This document shows, one piece after another, positions 9,801 to 16,614 of a DNA stretch of 32,250 nt. Positions within the stretch are counted from its first letter, which is position 1. The number at the start of each line of letters is the position of its first letter. The notes under the pieces were generated by a model. It was not told where the DNA came from. It was given only the letters and a program-made list of their open reading frames with translations, and did not search any database. The translations under genes were made by a program, and so were the position numbers. Origin of the DNA: Candidatus Microgenomates bacterium (GTDB taxonomy: Bacteria > Patescibacteriota > Microgenomatia > UBA1400 > UBA12108); contig QEVC01000009.1 in NCBI GenBank assembly GCA_003576945.1, positions 1 to 32,250 on the forward strand, given 5' to 3'.

Positions 9801-10331
9801 GCCAATATCGATGAGAAAAAAGGTCAAAAAGCCACAGTTGCTGCCATCATCAAAACTGCCCGCACCGTGGTTACCAAGACCAAGCAGCAGGAAATGGCCT
9901 TCCTTCTCTTAACTGATGAAGGTGGCGAGATAGAGGCCGTCGTCTTCCCCAAAACATATACTGAAGTTAAGAGCGTCTTAATCCCTAATAGTGTCGTCAT
10001 GGTCAAAGGCAAAGTTGAGGAAAGAGAAGACAAGCTCTCCTTAATCGTCGACTCTATAACTCCAGTTACCGAGCAGGCAGACACTACTGAATCAACAGAT
10101 GCCAAGCCTGCCGACCCCAACACTATTATTATTCCTCAGGGTACCTCCAAAGCGACACTATTCGAGCTTAATAAGCTTCTCCAGGAAAATCGAGGTGATG
10201 ACCAAGTCACTCTGATCTTCCAAAATGGTCGCAGTAATCGCGAGCTCAAGTTGCCGTTTGGGGTTAATTTAACCAGTGCTCTGCGTGCTTCCATCTCCAA
10301 GTTGATTCAGACAAAACCTATCGCTGAATAA
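6870..10331 (+). CDS. dnaE: DNA polymerase III alpha subunit (DnaE type)
   Basis: 1153-residue replicative polymerase. The N-terminal PHP domain has intact motifs: HLHVHTQYSLLDG at 8-20, LTDHG near 41-45 and IGMEAY near 66. The polymerase core carries GPGRGSAAGA near 358-367 and catalytic aspartates in PDIDVDIAD near 396-403. A tandem helix-hairpin-helix region lies around 830-890 and an OB-fold domain around 985-1070. Length is normal for the DnaE1/E3 group. The well-kept PHP metal residues are compatible with a working PHP phosphoesterase, unlike E. coli; this is inference. It is a single gene bounded by a heptad leader upstream and a separate promoter downstream. Confidence 0.96.
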   Translation: MTPIDFNHLHVHTQYSLLDGLSKDEDLATAAKSYGMDAVALTDHGVMYGAIHFYNVMRSSGLKPIIGMEAYYTTGSRHDKTKEHKTHHQLLLAKNLKGYHNLLKLASHAHLEGFYYKPRVDWEILEKYHEGLIATSSCPQGEVPWLLGKGEVVRAEERLKEYLRIFGDDYYIEIQRHDGLENLLKPLNEQLLALSRKYGIPLIATNDVHYVRKDDARAQDALLAIQTRTTLDDKNRFTMIDSPTFYFKSQDEMSDLFSDLPEALTNTRKIVDKIDLVIPTGKMIYPKYPVPEGTTPESYLRQLVMEKLSDRYPNAGADILERIDYELGVICDKGYASYFLIVQDFINWAKSNGIRIGPGRGSAAGAIISYILRITSIDPLYHGLQFERFLNPQRPSPPDIDVDIADVGRDRVIEYVTQKYGEDKVAQVITFGTMEAKAAVRDIGRVLGMPYSEPDMISKLIPMGSSLDEALTSVAELTELYKNPKYKELIDLAKRVEGSARHSSVHAAAVIIADAPLTNYTPLQRDTKEGKVTTQYDMYALDLNVKPDAIGLLKMDFLGLRNLTILQNAIKLIQETRGVRVDLSGLALDDKKVFELLSRGETTGIFQMESGGMRRLAKQLKPDVFGDIVALIALYRPGPMALIPEFVKGKLEPDSVKYLHPDLKPILGETYGIAVYQEQVLKIANVMAGYSLGEADILRRAMGKKSVETMKKEHTKFIKEAVKHGYTEDLAEKVWSFIERFAGYGFNKAHATSYAMIAYQTAYLKAHYPVEYMTALMSAESGREDKMTLCLEECRSMGIIVLPPDINKSQNDFSVIEDAKSLDKKAIRFGFSAIKNVGTAAIDNILLERTGAGDFQSFTDFIKRVDNQKVNKKVLESLIKVGAFDAYGKRAVILDEIERVRQKVGKTGSEKNSNQGGLFDSLIDEKVSIVDKWESTKEEFSSRELMEMERELLGIYLREHPSQKILKKAKNEWTTNIANIDEKKGQKATVAAIIKTARTVVTKTKQQEMAFLLLTDEGGEIEAVVFPKTYTEVKSVLIPNSVVMVKGKVEEREDKLSLIVDSITPVTEQADTTESTDAKPADPNTIIIPQGTSKATLFELNKLLQENRGDDQVTLIFQNGRSNRELKLPFGVNLTSALRASISKLIQTKPIAE

Positions 10332-10333
10332 GC

Positions 10334-10363
10334 TTGACATTCGTCCTTTATTCGGTTTATAAA
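10334..10363 (+). promoter_or_regulatory. Strong promoter, leaderless start of the 86-aa ORF
   Basis: Perfect -35 TTGACA (10334-10339), 18-nt spacer, -10 TATAAA (10358-10363). Transcription is predicted to begin at about 10370, which is the A of the start codon. The spacer holds CCTTTATTCGGT, closely matched upstream of ruvC. Confidence 0.72.
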
Positions 10364-10369
10364 TAAGTA

Positions 10370-10630
10370 ATGATCCAAATAATATCCGAACCAGTCTCGG
10401 TTACAACCTCTTTTGACGCCAATAAACGTGCTACTCGCCCCATTAGTCTCCAGTGGGGTAACCAGAGTTACGAAGTGACTCAACTAGGCTTAAGACATAG
10501 TTACAAAGAAGGAAATGTCAGACATCATATTTTCTCGGTCGTCTCAAACAATCTTTTCTTTCGTCTCAACCTAAATACTGACACCCTTCACTGGACACTC
10601 GAAGAGGTTAGCGATGGTCTCCCAGATTAA
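10370..10630 (+). CDS. Hypothetical protein upstream of dinB
   Basis: 86-residue soluble protein that I do not recognise. It has no signal peptide, membrane segment, cysteine or known motif. It looks beta-rich, with alternating polar and hydrophobic residues (SLQWGNQSYEVTQLGLRH; NLFFRLNLNTDTLHWTLEEV) and two tryptophans, which could suit a small barrel or nucleic-acid-binding fold (inference). A strong leaderless promoter directly upstream and a position 81 nt before the Y-family polymerase suggest a real gene, perhaps a dinB partner. Confidence 0.75.
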   Translation: MIQIISEPVSVTTSFDANKRATRPISLQWGNQSYEVTQLGLRHSYKEGNVRHHIFSVVSNNLFFRLNLNTDTLHWTLEEVSDGLPD

Positions 10631-10641
10631 GTCGTGTAGCA

Positions 10642-10711
10642 GTCAATCCGTCAATCCGTGATCCCGTAGCTCACGGCTAAACTGATATACGGCTATACGG
10701 ATATACAAAAT
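10642..10711 (+). repeat. Octanucleotide ladder before dinB
   Basis: The whole 81-nt gap falls into an 8-nt register. GTCAATCC occurs twice (10642-10657), then GTGATCCC, GTAGCTCA, CGGCTAAA, CTGATATA, CGGCTATA, CGGATATA (10698-10705) and CAAAAT before the ATG at 10712. Within it CCGTGA (10656-10661) pairs with TCACGG (10671-10676) as a small hairpin. It resembles the 7-nt leader repeats but with a different unit and sequence. Confidence 0.65.
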
Positions 10712-11899
10712 ATGACTTTCAACCCAAACAAGCCAAATGTCATGTACATCGACCTCAACTCTTGCTTTGCCAGTGTCGAACAGCAGGCCAACCCGCTCCT
10801 GCGCCACCGGCCCGTGGCCGTCGTCCACTCCGATGCCCCTTATGGCTGTATCCTGGCCCCTAGTGTCGAAGCCAAGCTCTGGGGAGTCAAAACCGGTATG
10901 AGTCTAAAAGAGGGTCAGGACAAATGTCCGCTCCTTATCGCGCGGACTGCTGATCCGCCTAAATATCGCGAGGTTCACCACCGTTTTGCCGCACTACTCT
11001 CAGACTATAGTAGTAATCCACTCGCCAAATCGATCGACGAATTTGTGTTAATCCTCCCTACAGGGTGTAACCCCGTAGGGGTAGTCCAGGAGATTAAATC
11101 TCGAATTAAATCAGAAATTGGCGATTATCTGCGAGTTTCGGTGGGCATTAGTACCAACCAAAATCTAGCCAAGCTCGCCTCAGGCCTGCACAAACCAGAC
11201 GGGTTAGATGTAATAGATCAAACAAATTATCTAGAGATCTACGAAAAGATTGTCCTTCAGGACTTTTGTGGCATTAACGTAAGAAATGAAGCGCGTCTCA
11301 ATCGAGTTGGCATTTTTACTCCAACTCAGTTTTACCAGGCATCTCCTCAGCTACTCCACTCAGCCTTCCAGTCTATTCTTGGAGATTATTGGTATTCTCG
11401 CCTGCGTGGATATGAAGTAGACGATGTTACTTTTCAGACTCGTAGTTTTGGCCAGTCCTATGTACTGCCTCATCCCATGGATCGAGCAGAGTGGTACCCC
11501 ATCATGGCCAAACTAGTAAGTAAAGCGGGCAGACGTATGCGCCAAGATGGCTATAGTGCCAGTGCCACCCATATTAGTCTCCATTACTCTGACCATACCT
11601 CATATAAGCTCAGTCACAAACTCAAAACGTCACTTCAGTCAGAGCATGATCTAATCGCAGCCGTCAACTCACTTACTCCAAAATCAAACAAAAAGGTGAA
11701 AAAAGTGGCAGTTACACTCTTTAGTATCGGTCACGATGACAATCAGGAGAGCTTGTTTATAGACAAAGTCAAAGAAAAGAGGTTGGTAGCTGCACTAGAC
11801 AGTCTCAATACTCGCTATGGCGAATATACTATCTCCTATGCGTCGCTCCTCGGCTCTGTTGGCCATGTCAAAGATGCCATAGCCTTTGGAAAAATTTAA
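10712..11899 (+). CDS. dinB: Y-family DNA polymerase (DinB/ImpB type)
   Basis: 395-residue translesion polymerase. Metal-binding Asp14 lies in YIDLNSCFASVEQQ (12-25), and Asp109-Glu110 lie in KSIDEFVL. The VGISTNQNLAKLASGLHKPDG motif near 147-167 begins the thumb/HhH region, and a little-finger domain follows to the C terminus. It copies past damaged bases in the cytoplasm. Residues 117-124 (TGCNPVGV), just after the catalytic SIDE strand, are encoded by a 22-nt palindromic repeat that also occurs between genes at 30114. It overlaps the end of a minus-strand gene by 3 nt. Whether it is pol IV or another Y-family branch is not clear. Confidence 0.9.
   Translation: MTFNPNKPNVMYIDLNSCFASVEQQANPLLRHRPVAVVHSDAPYGCILAPSVEAKLWGVKTGMSLKEGQDKCPLLIARTADPPKYREVHHRFAALLSDYSSNPLAKSIDEFVLILPTGCNPVGVVQEIKSRIKSEIGDYLRVSVGISTNQNLAKLASGLHKPDGLDVIDQTNYLEIYEKIVLQDFCGINVRNEARLNRVGIFTPTQFYQASPQLLHSAFQSILGDYWYSRLRGYEVDDVTFQTRSFGQSYVLPHPMDRAEWYPIMAKLVSKAGRRMRQDGYSASATHISLHYSDHTSYKLSHKLKTSLQSEHDLIAAVNSLTPKSNKKVKKVAVTLFSIGHDDNQESLFIDKVKEKRLVAALDSLNTRYGEYTISYASLLGSVGHVKDAIAFGKI
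11061..11082. repeat. 22-nt palindromic repeat, copy A, inside dinB
   Basis: Identical over 22 nt to 30114-30135. It holds two overlapping hairpins, GGGT-GTA-ACCC and ACCCC-GTA-GGGGT. In this copy the flanks extend the symmetry, with CCCTAC upstream facing GTAGGG. It is read in frame as Thr-Gly-Cys-Asn-Pro-Val-Gly-Val in dinB. Confidence 0.8.
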
Positions 11900-12093
11900 C
11901 CAAAGTTGTGCATTGCATAATCTTGCTGTAGCAACTCTCTAGCCAAATCTAATGAATCTCCAAGAGACCCTGTGTAAACATAGTAGCTAATAACAATATT
12001 ATAAACATAGGTAGGCCATTTCTCAGAAATGGCAATTATCATTTGATGGCCTGCTCTGTATGCAGGAGAGTGTTCTGGTTGTGCTACTGGCAT
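11896..12093 (-). CDS. Small hypothetical protein, minus strand
   Basis: 65-residue protein I do not recognise (begins MPVAQPEHSPAYRAGHQ, ends DYAMHNFG). It has a hydrophobic, Tyr-rich centre (YVYNIVISYYVYTG, about 29-42) followed by an acidic helix. It is probably real rather than a shadow: it fills a gap with no other gene, ends back to back with dinB (the two stops overlap), and has a good promoter, -35 ATGACA, 17-nt spacer, -10 TATACT, with the ATG 9 nt after the -10. No function is proposed. Confidence 0.55.
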   Translation of the reverse strand: MPVAQPEHSPAYRAGHQMIIAISEKWPTYVYNIVISYYVYTGSLGDSLDLARELLQQDYAMHNFG

Positions 12094-12102
12094 ATACCCT
12101 AT

Positions 12103-12131
12103 AGTATACCACGAGTTATACTAGATGTCAT
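12103..12131 (-). promoter_or_regulatory. Promoter of the minus-strand small gene
   Basis: On the minus strand, -35 ATGACA (12126-12131), 17-nt spacer, -10 TATACT (12103-12108). The start codon at 12093 follows 9 nt after the -10, so the mRNA would be leaderless or nearly so. It overlaps the divergent ygjP promoter. Confidence 0.6.
12117..12122 (+). promoter_or_regulatory. -10 box of the YgjP-like gene
   Basis: TATACT ends 7 nt before the ATG at 12130, placing transcription start at or next to the start codon. No good -35 is seen. It lies head to head with the minus-strand promoter, so the two may compete. Confidence 0.45.
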
Positions 12132-12642
12132 GTCACATCAGTATACCCTCATCCGCTCATTTAGACACACAGTCAGTCTCCAGGTCAAAACAGGAGGGGA
12201 GCTAGTAGTGCGCGCTCCACGTCTATATCCCAAATATCTCATTGATAAATTTGTCGTAAGTAAGCGTAGGTGGATTGCAAAGAGGCTAAAAGAACAGGAT
12301 AAAACCGTGGTAAAACCTGTGTCATTCTGTAGTGAGGAGGAGTTAAAAGTCCTAATTAATAATTGTGTCTCACATTACTCAATTGTCATGTCCCTAACTC
12401 CTCGCTCTCTTCGCTTTACCCATGTGCGCACCTACTGGGGTAGCTGTGCACCAACTGGGGTAATCTCTTTTAATCTCAAGCTCGTCGAGACCAGTCCTGA
12501 AGCTGTTGAGTACGTGGTTGTCCACGAGCTCGCTCACCTTAGATGGCGCGGCCATGGTATCCGGTTTTGGGATTTAGTCAAAAAGTATTATCCAAAAACG
12601 AATGAAATCAGGGCCTATCTGCGACAGCTTCCTCGTGACTAA
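12130..12642 (+). CDS. YgjP-like (DUF45/WLM-type) zinc metallopeptidase
   Basis: 170-residue protein from the ATG at 12130. An earlier in-frame ATG at 12043 would add 29 Cys/Trp-rich residues unlike the family and would start upstream of the predicted promoter. Zinc motif HELAH at 132-136 with His142 in GHGIRFW, plus WGSC at 103-106, matches the YgjP/DUF45 pattern (WGSC ... HELAHL ... H..FW). The family is SprT-like; substrates are mostly unknown. At 170 residues it is shorter than the usual 220-240, with the loss in the N-terminal half. A tiny membrane-protein ORF overlaps its stop. Confidence 0.85.
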   Translation: MSHQYTLIRSFRHTVSLQVKTGGELVVRAPRLYPKYLIDKFVVSKRRWIAKRLKEQDKTVVKPVSFCSEEELKVLINNCVSHYSIVMSLTPRSLRFTHVRTYWGSCAPTGVISFNLKLVETSPEAVEYVVVHELAHLRWRGHGIRFWDLVKKYYPKTNEIRAYLRQLPRD

Positions 12643-12814
12643 CCTTAGTATAGAAAACAAACATCTACTTAAGCTTAGATTATTTTTAGAAAAAATTAAA
12701 CCCAAAGTAGAGCTCGATCCACAGTACGCACTGGCAACTGCCATAATTGGTGGTGGCATTATTCTTCCAGCCTTATGTCTTGGTGCAATCGCAGTTACCG
12801 AATGGCTAAACTAA
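12635..12814 (+). CDS. Possible tiny membrane protein
   Basis: 59 residues if started at GTG 12635, which overlaps the ygjP-like stop by 8 nt; ATG 12602 would give 70. A basic N-terminal helix (KHLLKLRLFLEKIKPK) is followed by one hydrophobic segment (ALATAIIGGGIILPALCLGAIAV), typical of a single-pass protein with the N terminus inside. It ends 3 nt before the convergent glycosidase gene. I do not recognise it. The coupling and clear membrane segment favour a real gene; the start is uncertain. Confidence 0.45.
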   Translation: MTNLSIENKHLLKLRLFLEKIKPKVELDPQYALATAIIGGGIILPALCLGAIAVTEWLN

Positions 12815-12817
12815 ACC

Positions 12818-14014
12818 CTATCTAACTAAAACAATTGCCGTTGGTAACGCTCTACCTGGTCCAACTTTATAACTCCCATCCATCCAGAGTGCGCTTGATC
12901 CACCCCCGTCTAAGTTTATGGCATTCTGCAAACCCAGTGTCTTTAAGACTTCCGCAGTGTCTGCTAGGCTTGCAGCAAAGACATGTCCGATGACAATCGC
13001 TCCATCCTTAACACCAATAAAACCCCTCGTCCCCTTACTTCCATCATCTCCCGTAGCTACATTGCCATCTCTGAGTAGTCGTGGAAAGTTGGCAAGCGCT
13101 CCGTTACTCCCTGTATCTACTCCCCACTGCATTGTTTGATCATAAAAAGAGAGTGAGTTGCCATACATTGCAACCAAGGGAACTGTCGAATAAACATTAT
13201 TCGCTCTATTGTGTACCGATTTAGTCCGTCCATTAACGGCTAAGGTATCAAAACTATTTACTTTACCCTGACATCTTGGGTAGTCTGGAGGGCAAAAATA
13301 GGCGCCATTAATCCCCGCAAATCCGCCTGATGCTGCCACGTGCTCAGCTAACGATTTTGTCGGGCAGTTATCACCGCAGTCTGAGTCACTAGCCGTCTCG
13401 ACAATCGCCCTAGCACCAGGTGCAACTATCAGTGAAATCACAAATTCTCCTCGCGCCGTACTAACCTTTTGGCGGCCATACCCTGATCCAGGTGCAGCAT
13501 TACTACTTGCGGCAGTTACGGGTGTCGAGACTTTAGGTATAGAGGCAGCGATTACCTTCTCAATTTCTGCTCTTACTTTGAGACCTTGTTCATTTACCTC
13601 ACTCCATTTCTTCTGCCCTAATAATCCCAAAAACTTAGCCAGTGCTAGATCTACCGCGCTCGTCTTACCGCCAGTGATCACTAAGTCTGATCTATCCTCA
13701 AATAATTGTTGGGCGGCAAGGTATGATTTTTCTATGTTCGCAATCTCAGCCGAAAGACTAGCATTCTTAATCACTTGATCATCATTCTTAAGAGTTGTTA
13801 ACTCACTTAGTTTATCTTCGAGCTGCGTATCTAAGGTACTAACCAATACTTCCTTAGAATCTATTTCTGCTACAAGTTCATTCTTGGCTTGTGTCGCTTC
13901 CCACCAGGAAAGTCCTAGTCCACCAATAATTGCAATCAGGTACGATGCAATTAACATCCTAAAAGCAAAGCTGCTGTAAAATTTAAAAAATATTAATTTG
14001 ATTCTCTGTCTCAT
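12818..14014 (-). CDS. Membrane-anchored phosphodiester glycosidase (NAGPA domain)
   Basis: 398-residue protein. A basic N terminus and one membrane segment at about 18-36 are followed by a coiled coil at about 40-105 (EIDSKEVLVSTLDTQLEDKLSELTTLKND) and a NAGPA-type domain from about 190 to the end. Key motifs are GINGAYFCPPDYPRCQG near 233-249 and INLDGGGSSALWMDG near 367-381. This family cleaves GlcNAc-1-phosphodiester or related sugar-phosphate bonds and in bacteria is often surface-attached. Cysteines in the catalytic region (SDCGDNC, CPPDYPRC) may form disulfides outside the cell (inference). It is divergent from the nuclease gene, with only 38 bases between the two starts. Confidence 0.88.
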   Translation of the reverse strand: MRQRIKLIFFKFYSSFAFRMLIASYLIAIIGGLGLSWWEATQAKNELVAEIDSKEVLVSTLDTQLEDKLSELTTLKNDDQVIKNASLSAEIANIEKSYLAAQQLFEDRSDLVITGGKTSAVDLALAKFLGLLGQKKWSEVNEQGLKVRAEIEKVIAASIPKVSTPVTAASSNAAPGSGYGRQKVSTARGEFVISLIVAPGARAIVETASDSDCGDNCPTKSLAEHVAASGGFAGINGAYFCPPDYPRCQGKVNSFDTLAVNGRTKSVHNRANNVYSTVPLVAMYGNSLSFYDQTMQWGVDTGSNGALANFPRLLRDGNVATGDDGSKGTRGFIGVKDGAIVIGHVFAASLADTAEVLKTLGLQNAINLDGGGSSALWMDGSYKVGPGRALPTAIVLVR

Positions 14015-14015
14015 A

Positions 14016-14050
14016 ACTTTATACTTTCAACTTTCTACTTTATACTACCA
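14016..14050. repeat. Heptad repeat between two divergent genes
   Basis: Five 7-nt units in register: ACTTTAT, ACTTTCA, ACTTTCT, ACTTTAT, ACTACCA, ending 2 nt before the plus-strand ATG at 14053. Read on the minus strand the same array gives AGTATAA-type heptads leading to AGTTATG, the start of the glycosidase gene. One array therefore forms the upstream region of both genes. Confidence 0.75.
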
Positions 14051-14052
14051 TT

Positions 14053-14919
14053 ATGCCAGATAAATTTAGTGCCGTATGGCTCTCCCACAGTAGTATTAAT
14101 AACTTCAAAAACTGTCCTCGTGCCTACTATCTAAGCAGTATTTACCGTGATCCGCGCACTGGTCACAAAATTACCCTAGTGACTCCTAGCATGTCCCTTG
14201 GTTCAGCTGTCCACGAAGTGCTAGAGTCACTCTCCTTTCTTCCTACCTCCGATCGTTTCAAAGTTTCTCTAATCGAGCGTTTTCAAATCGCCTGGAAAAA
14301 AGTCTCAGGACAAGTAGGCGGCTTTCCAGACGAAGAAACCGAGGCAAAGTACAAAGCTAGAGGGGAAGAGATGTTGAGACGAATCATGACTCACCCGGGA
14401 CCTTTAGCATCTAAAGCAGTCAAAATTAAAATGGATCTCCCACAGTACTGGCTATCCGAAGAAGACAATCTCATGCTTTGTGGCAAACTAGACTGGCTCG
14501 AATATAACGAGGCAGACGATTCTATCAGTATCCTAGATTTCAAAACTGGGCTAGGGGAGGAGAGTGTGGACTCACTCCAGCTCCCGATCTACTATCTCCT
14601 CGCCCACAACTGCCAAACTAGAGATGTCAAAAAAGCTAGCTATTGGTACATCGGCCGGGATGACATGCCTATCGAAAAGAAGCTCCCAGATCTCGATCAT
14701 TCATACAATCTAGTTCTAAAGGTAGGTAAAGAAATTAAGCTCGCCAGGTCACTTGAAAGATTTAAATGTCCCGCAGGCGACACAGGATGCAAACACTGTC
14801 AACCACTCGAAAAAATAATTAGGGGTGAGGCGGTATTTGTCGGTAATGGCGAGTACGGCACCGATCTCTATGCCCTCTTCAAATCTAATGCTGCCTTGCC
14901 CGAGAGTGAGATTCTATAG
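14053..14919 (+). CDS. RecB/Cas4-like Fe-S PD-(D/E)XK nuclease
   Basis: 288-residue nuclease of the PDDEXK_1 group. Catalytic residues are visible: His54 (GSAVHEVLE), Asp147 (GKLDW), Asp162-x-Lys164 (LDFKTG) and the QxxxY motif Gln176-Tyr180. Four cysteines, Cys21 (NCPRAYYL) and Cys239, Cys246, Cys249 (CPAGDTGCKHC), form the split 4Fe-4S ligand set of the AddB/Cas4 nucleases. There is no helicase domain and no CRISPR locus nearby, so it is a stand-alone nuclease, probably in DNA repair or recombination (inference). It ends 11 nt before pyrG. Confidence 0.88.
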   Translation: MPDKFSAVWLSHSSINNFKNCPRAYYLSSIYRDPRTGHKITLVTPSMSLGSAVHEVLESLSFLPTSDRFKVSLIERFQIAWKKVSGQVGGFPDEETEAKYKARGEEMLRRIMTHPGPLASKAVKIKMDLPQYWLSEEDNLMLCGKLDWLEYNEADDSISILDFKTGLGEESVDSLQLPIYYLLAHNCQTRDVKKASYWYIGRDDMPIEKKLPDLDHSYNLVLKVGKEIKLARSLERFKCPAGDTGCKHCQPLEKIIRGEAVFVGNGEYGTDLYALFKSNAALPESEIL

Positions 14920-14925
14920 TAGAAT
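14896..14925 (+). promoter_or_regulatory. Predicted pyrG promoter, leaderless
   Basis: -35 TTGCCC (14896-14901), 18-nt spacer, -10 TAGAAT (14920-14925). The pyrG ATG is at 14931, 5 nt after the -10. The promoter overlaps the end of the nuclease gene. Confidence 0.5.
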
Positions 14926-14930
14926 AGCCT

Positions 14931-16592
14931 ATGCCGCTTAACAAACTTTCAAGCTTCAAAATACAAAATACTAAATACATTTTTGTCAGCGGTGGTGTGC
15001 TTTCCTCTCTCGGTAAGGGTATTACAACTTCCTCACTCGCCATGCTCCTGCAAGCCAAAGGCTACCGGGTTACCGTCGTCAAATGCGAAAACTACCTCAA
15101 CATTGATTCTGGCCTGATCAATCCTCTCGAGCACGGAGACGCTTTCTTATGTGAAGATGGCACCGAGACTGATATGGATCTCGGCAACTATGAGCGTTTC
15201 CTTGATCGTAACCTTGGTAGTCACAACTTTGTCACGATGGGTCAAATTTACAAAGCAGTTATCGATCGTGAGCGCGAGAATGGTTATGGAGGTGAGGATA
15301 TCGAAGCCATTCCCCACGTCACGGATGAAATCATTAGTCGTATTAAGACTGCTGCCGAAAAAGATCAAGCAGAGATTGTCTTGGTCGAGCTCGGTGGGAC
15401 GGCTGGAGAGTATCAAAATGTCCTCTACTACGAAGCCTCGCGTATCATGAAACTCAGGGGTAATGATACTGTGGTCCACGTCCACGTCAGCTACCTCCCC
15501 ACCCCCGCGCACGTTGGTGAACCTAAGACCAAGCCTACTCAGCTCTCAGTCAAACAGCTTAATGCCATGAGCATCCAGCCCGACTTTCTCGTAGCCCGTA
15601 CCGAAGCCGACCTCGATGAACGTAGACGTGATCGTCTGGCCCTCTTTTGCAACATGCACTCCGACGATGTGATCGTAAACAAAGATCTACCTAGTATCTA
15701 CCAGGTGCCTCTCAATTTCCACGAACAAGAATTTGATAAAAAAGTTCTGGCCAAGCTAGGTCTACCTGACAAACCCTCAGATCTTGATGCTTGGGATAGT
15801 TTTGTCAAAAAAGCGTTAGCAAAAAAAGAACACAAAATCACTCTTGCGATCGTGGGTAAGTACTTTAAGACTGGGGACTACAACCTCAAAGACAGTTATC
15901 ATGCACTCTTTGAGGCTCTCGATCATGCCAGTATTCACAGTGGTGTCGAGCTAGATATCAAAAGCATTAATTCTGAGATCATCGAAAAAGAGGGGAGTAA
16001 GCAGCTAGAAGGGGTAGACGCCATTATTGTCCCGATTGGTTGGGGGGCAAGGGGAACTGAGGGAAAAATCGCTGCGATTACTTATGCGCGAGAACACAAA
16101 ATCCCCTATCTCGGACTGTGCTATGGTCTCCAGCTCGCTGCAATCGAGTATGCTCGAAATGTAGTAGGACTCGAAGGGGCCAGTTCTACCGAGATCGATC
16201 CAGCCACCAAATATCCGATCGTTCATGACATTCCCTTTGATCCCAAATATCAGCGGATAAAAGGAAACGGGGTAAGCATGCGACTAGGCGGCTATGCATG
16301 CTACCTAAAAGAGGGTAGTCTCGCAGCTAACATATATGGCACAACCGAGATTAATGAAAGACATCGTCACCGCTACGAGGTAAATAACGAATATCGCAAA
16401 CAACTCGAAGATGCAGGGTTAGTCATCTCCGGTACCTCACCCGACAATTTCTTTGTCGAAATGATCGAGCTCCCCAAGGATGTCCATCCTTTCTTCCTCG
16501 CCACTCAAGCACATCCCGAGTACAAATCTCGCCCCCTTACCCCACACCCCGTCTTTACTACTTTTCTTAACGCGGCCATTGCGGGGAAATAA
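14931..16592 (+). CDS. pyrG: CTP synthase
   Basis: 553-residue enzyme converting UTP, ATP and glutamine to CTP, the last step of pyrimidine nucleotide synthesis. The synthetase domain starts [21 protein letters not shown] (16-36), followed by [24 protein letters not shown]. The C-terminal glutaminase has nucleophile Cys in [11 protein letters not shown] and His/Glu in [10 protein letters not shown]. The N terminus is about 12 residues longer than usual, and those codons include the ACT-type heptads (14963-14983) that elsewhere lie in leaders. No start nearer the P-loop exists, so the repeat appears to be translated here. Confidence 0.96.
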   Translation: MPLNKLSSFKIQNTKYIFVSGGVLSSLGKGITTSSLAMLLQAKGYRVTVVKCENYLNIDSGLINPLEHGDAFLCEDGTETDMDLGNYERFLDRNLGSHNFVTMGQIYKAVIDRERENGYGGEDIEAIPHVTDEIISRIKTAAEKDQAEIVLVELGGTAGEYQNVLYYEASRIMKLRGNDTVVHVHVSYLPTPAHVGEPKTKPTQLSVKQLNAMSIQPDFLVARTEADLDERRRDRLALFCNMHSDDVIVNKDLPSIYQVPLNFHEQEFDKKVLAKLGLPDKPSDLDAWDSFVKKALAKKEHKITLAIVGKYFKTGDYNLKDSYHALFEALDHASIHSGVELDIKSINSEIIEKEGSKQLEGVDAIIVPIGWGARGTEGKIAAITYAREHKIPYLGLCYGLQLAAIEYARNVVGLEGASSTEIDPATKYPIVHDIPFDPKYQRIKGNGVSMRLGGYACYLKEGSLAANIYGTTEINERHRHRYEVNNEYRKQLEDAGLVISGTSPDNFFVEMIELPKDVHPFFLATQAHPEYKSRPLTPHPVFTTFLNAAIAGK

Positions 16593-16607
16593 TTATCCTG
16601 GTAAAAT
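16579..16607 (+). promoter_or_regulatory. Extended -10 promoter of rplS, leaderless
   Basis: TG (16599-16600) one base before TAAAAT (16602-16607), with a weak -35 TTGCGG (16579-16584) at 17 nt. The rplS ATG at 16615 follows 7 nt after the -10, so the mRNA probably starts at the start codon. Confidence 0.6.
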
Positions 16608-16614
16608 AACACGC

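Noticed and set aside
12043-12129. Longer N terminus for the YgjP-like gene from ATG 12043
   Set aside because: The extra 29 residues are Cys/Trp-rich and unlike the family, they cover the minus-strand gene, and the -10 box at 12117-12122 fits the ATG at 12130.
16480-16614. N-terminal extension of rplS
   Set aside because: The open frame overlaps the end of pyrG and does not resemble bL19; the ATG at 16615 has a matching promoter.
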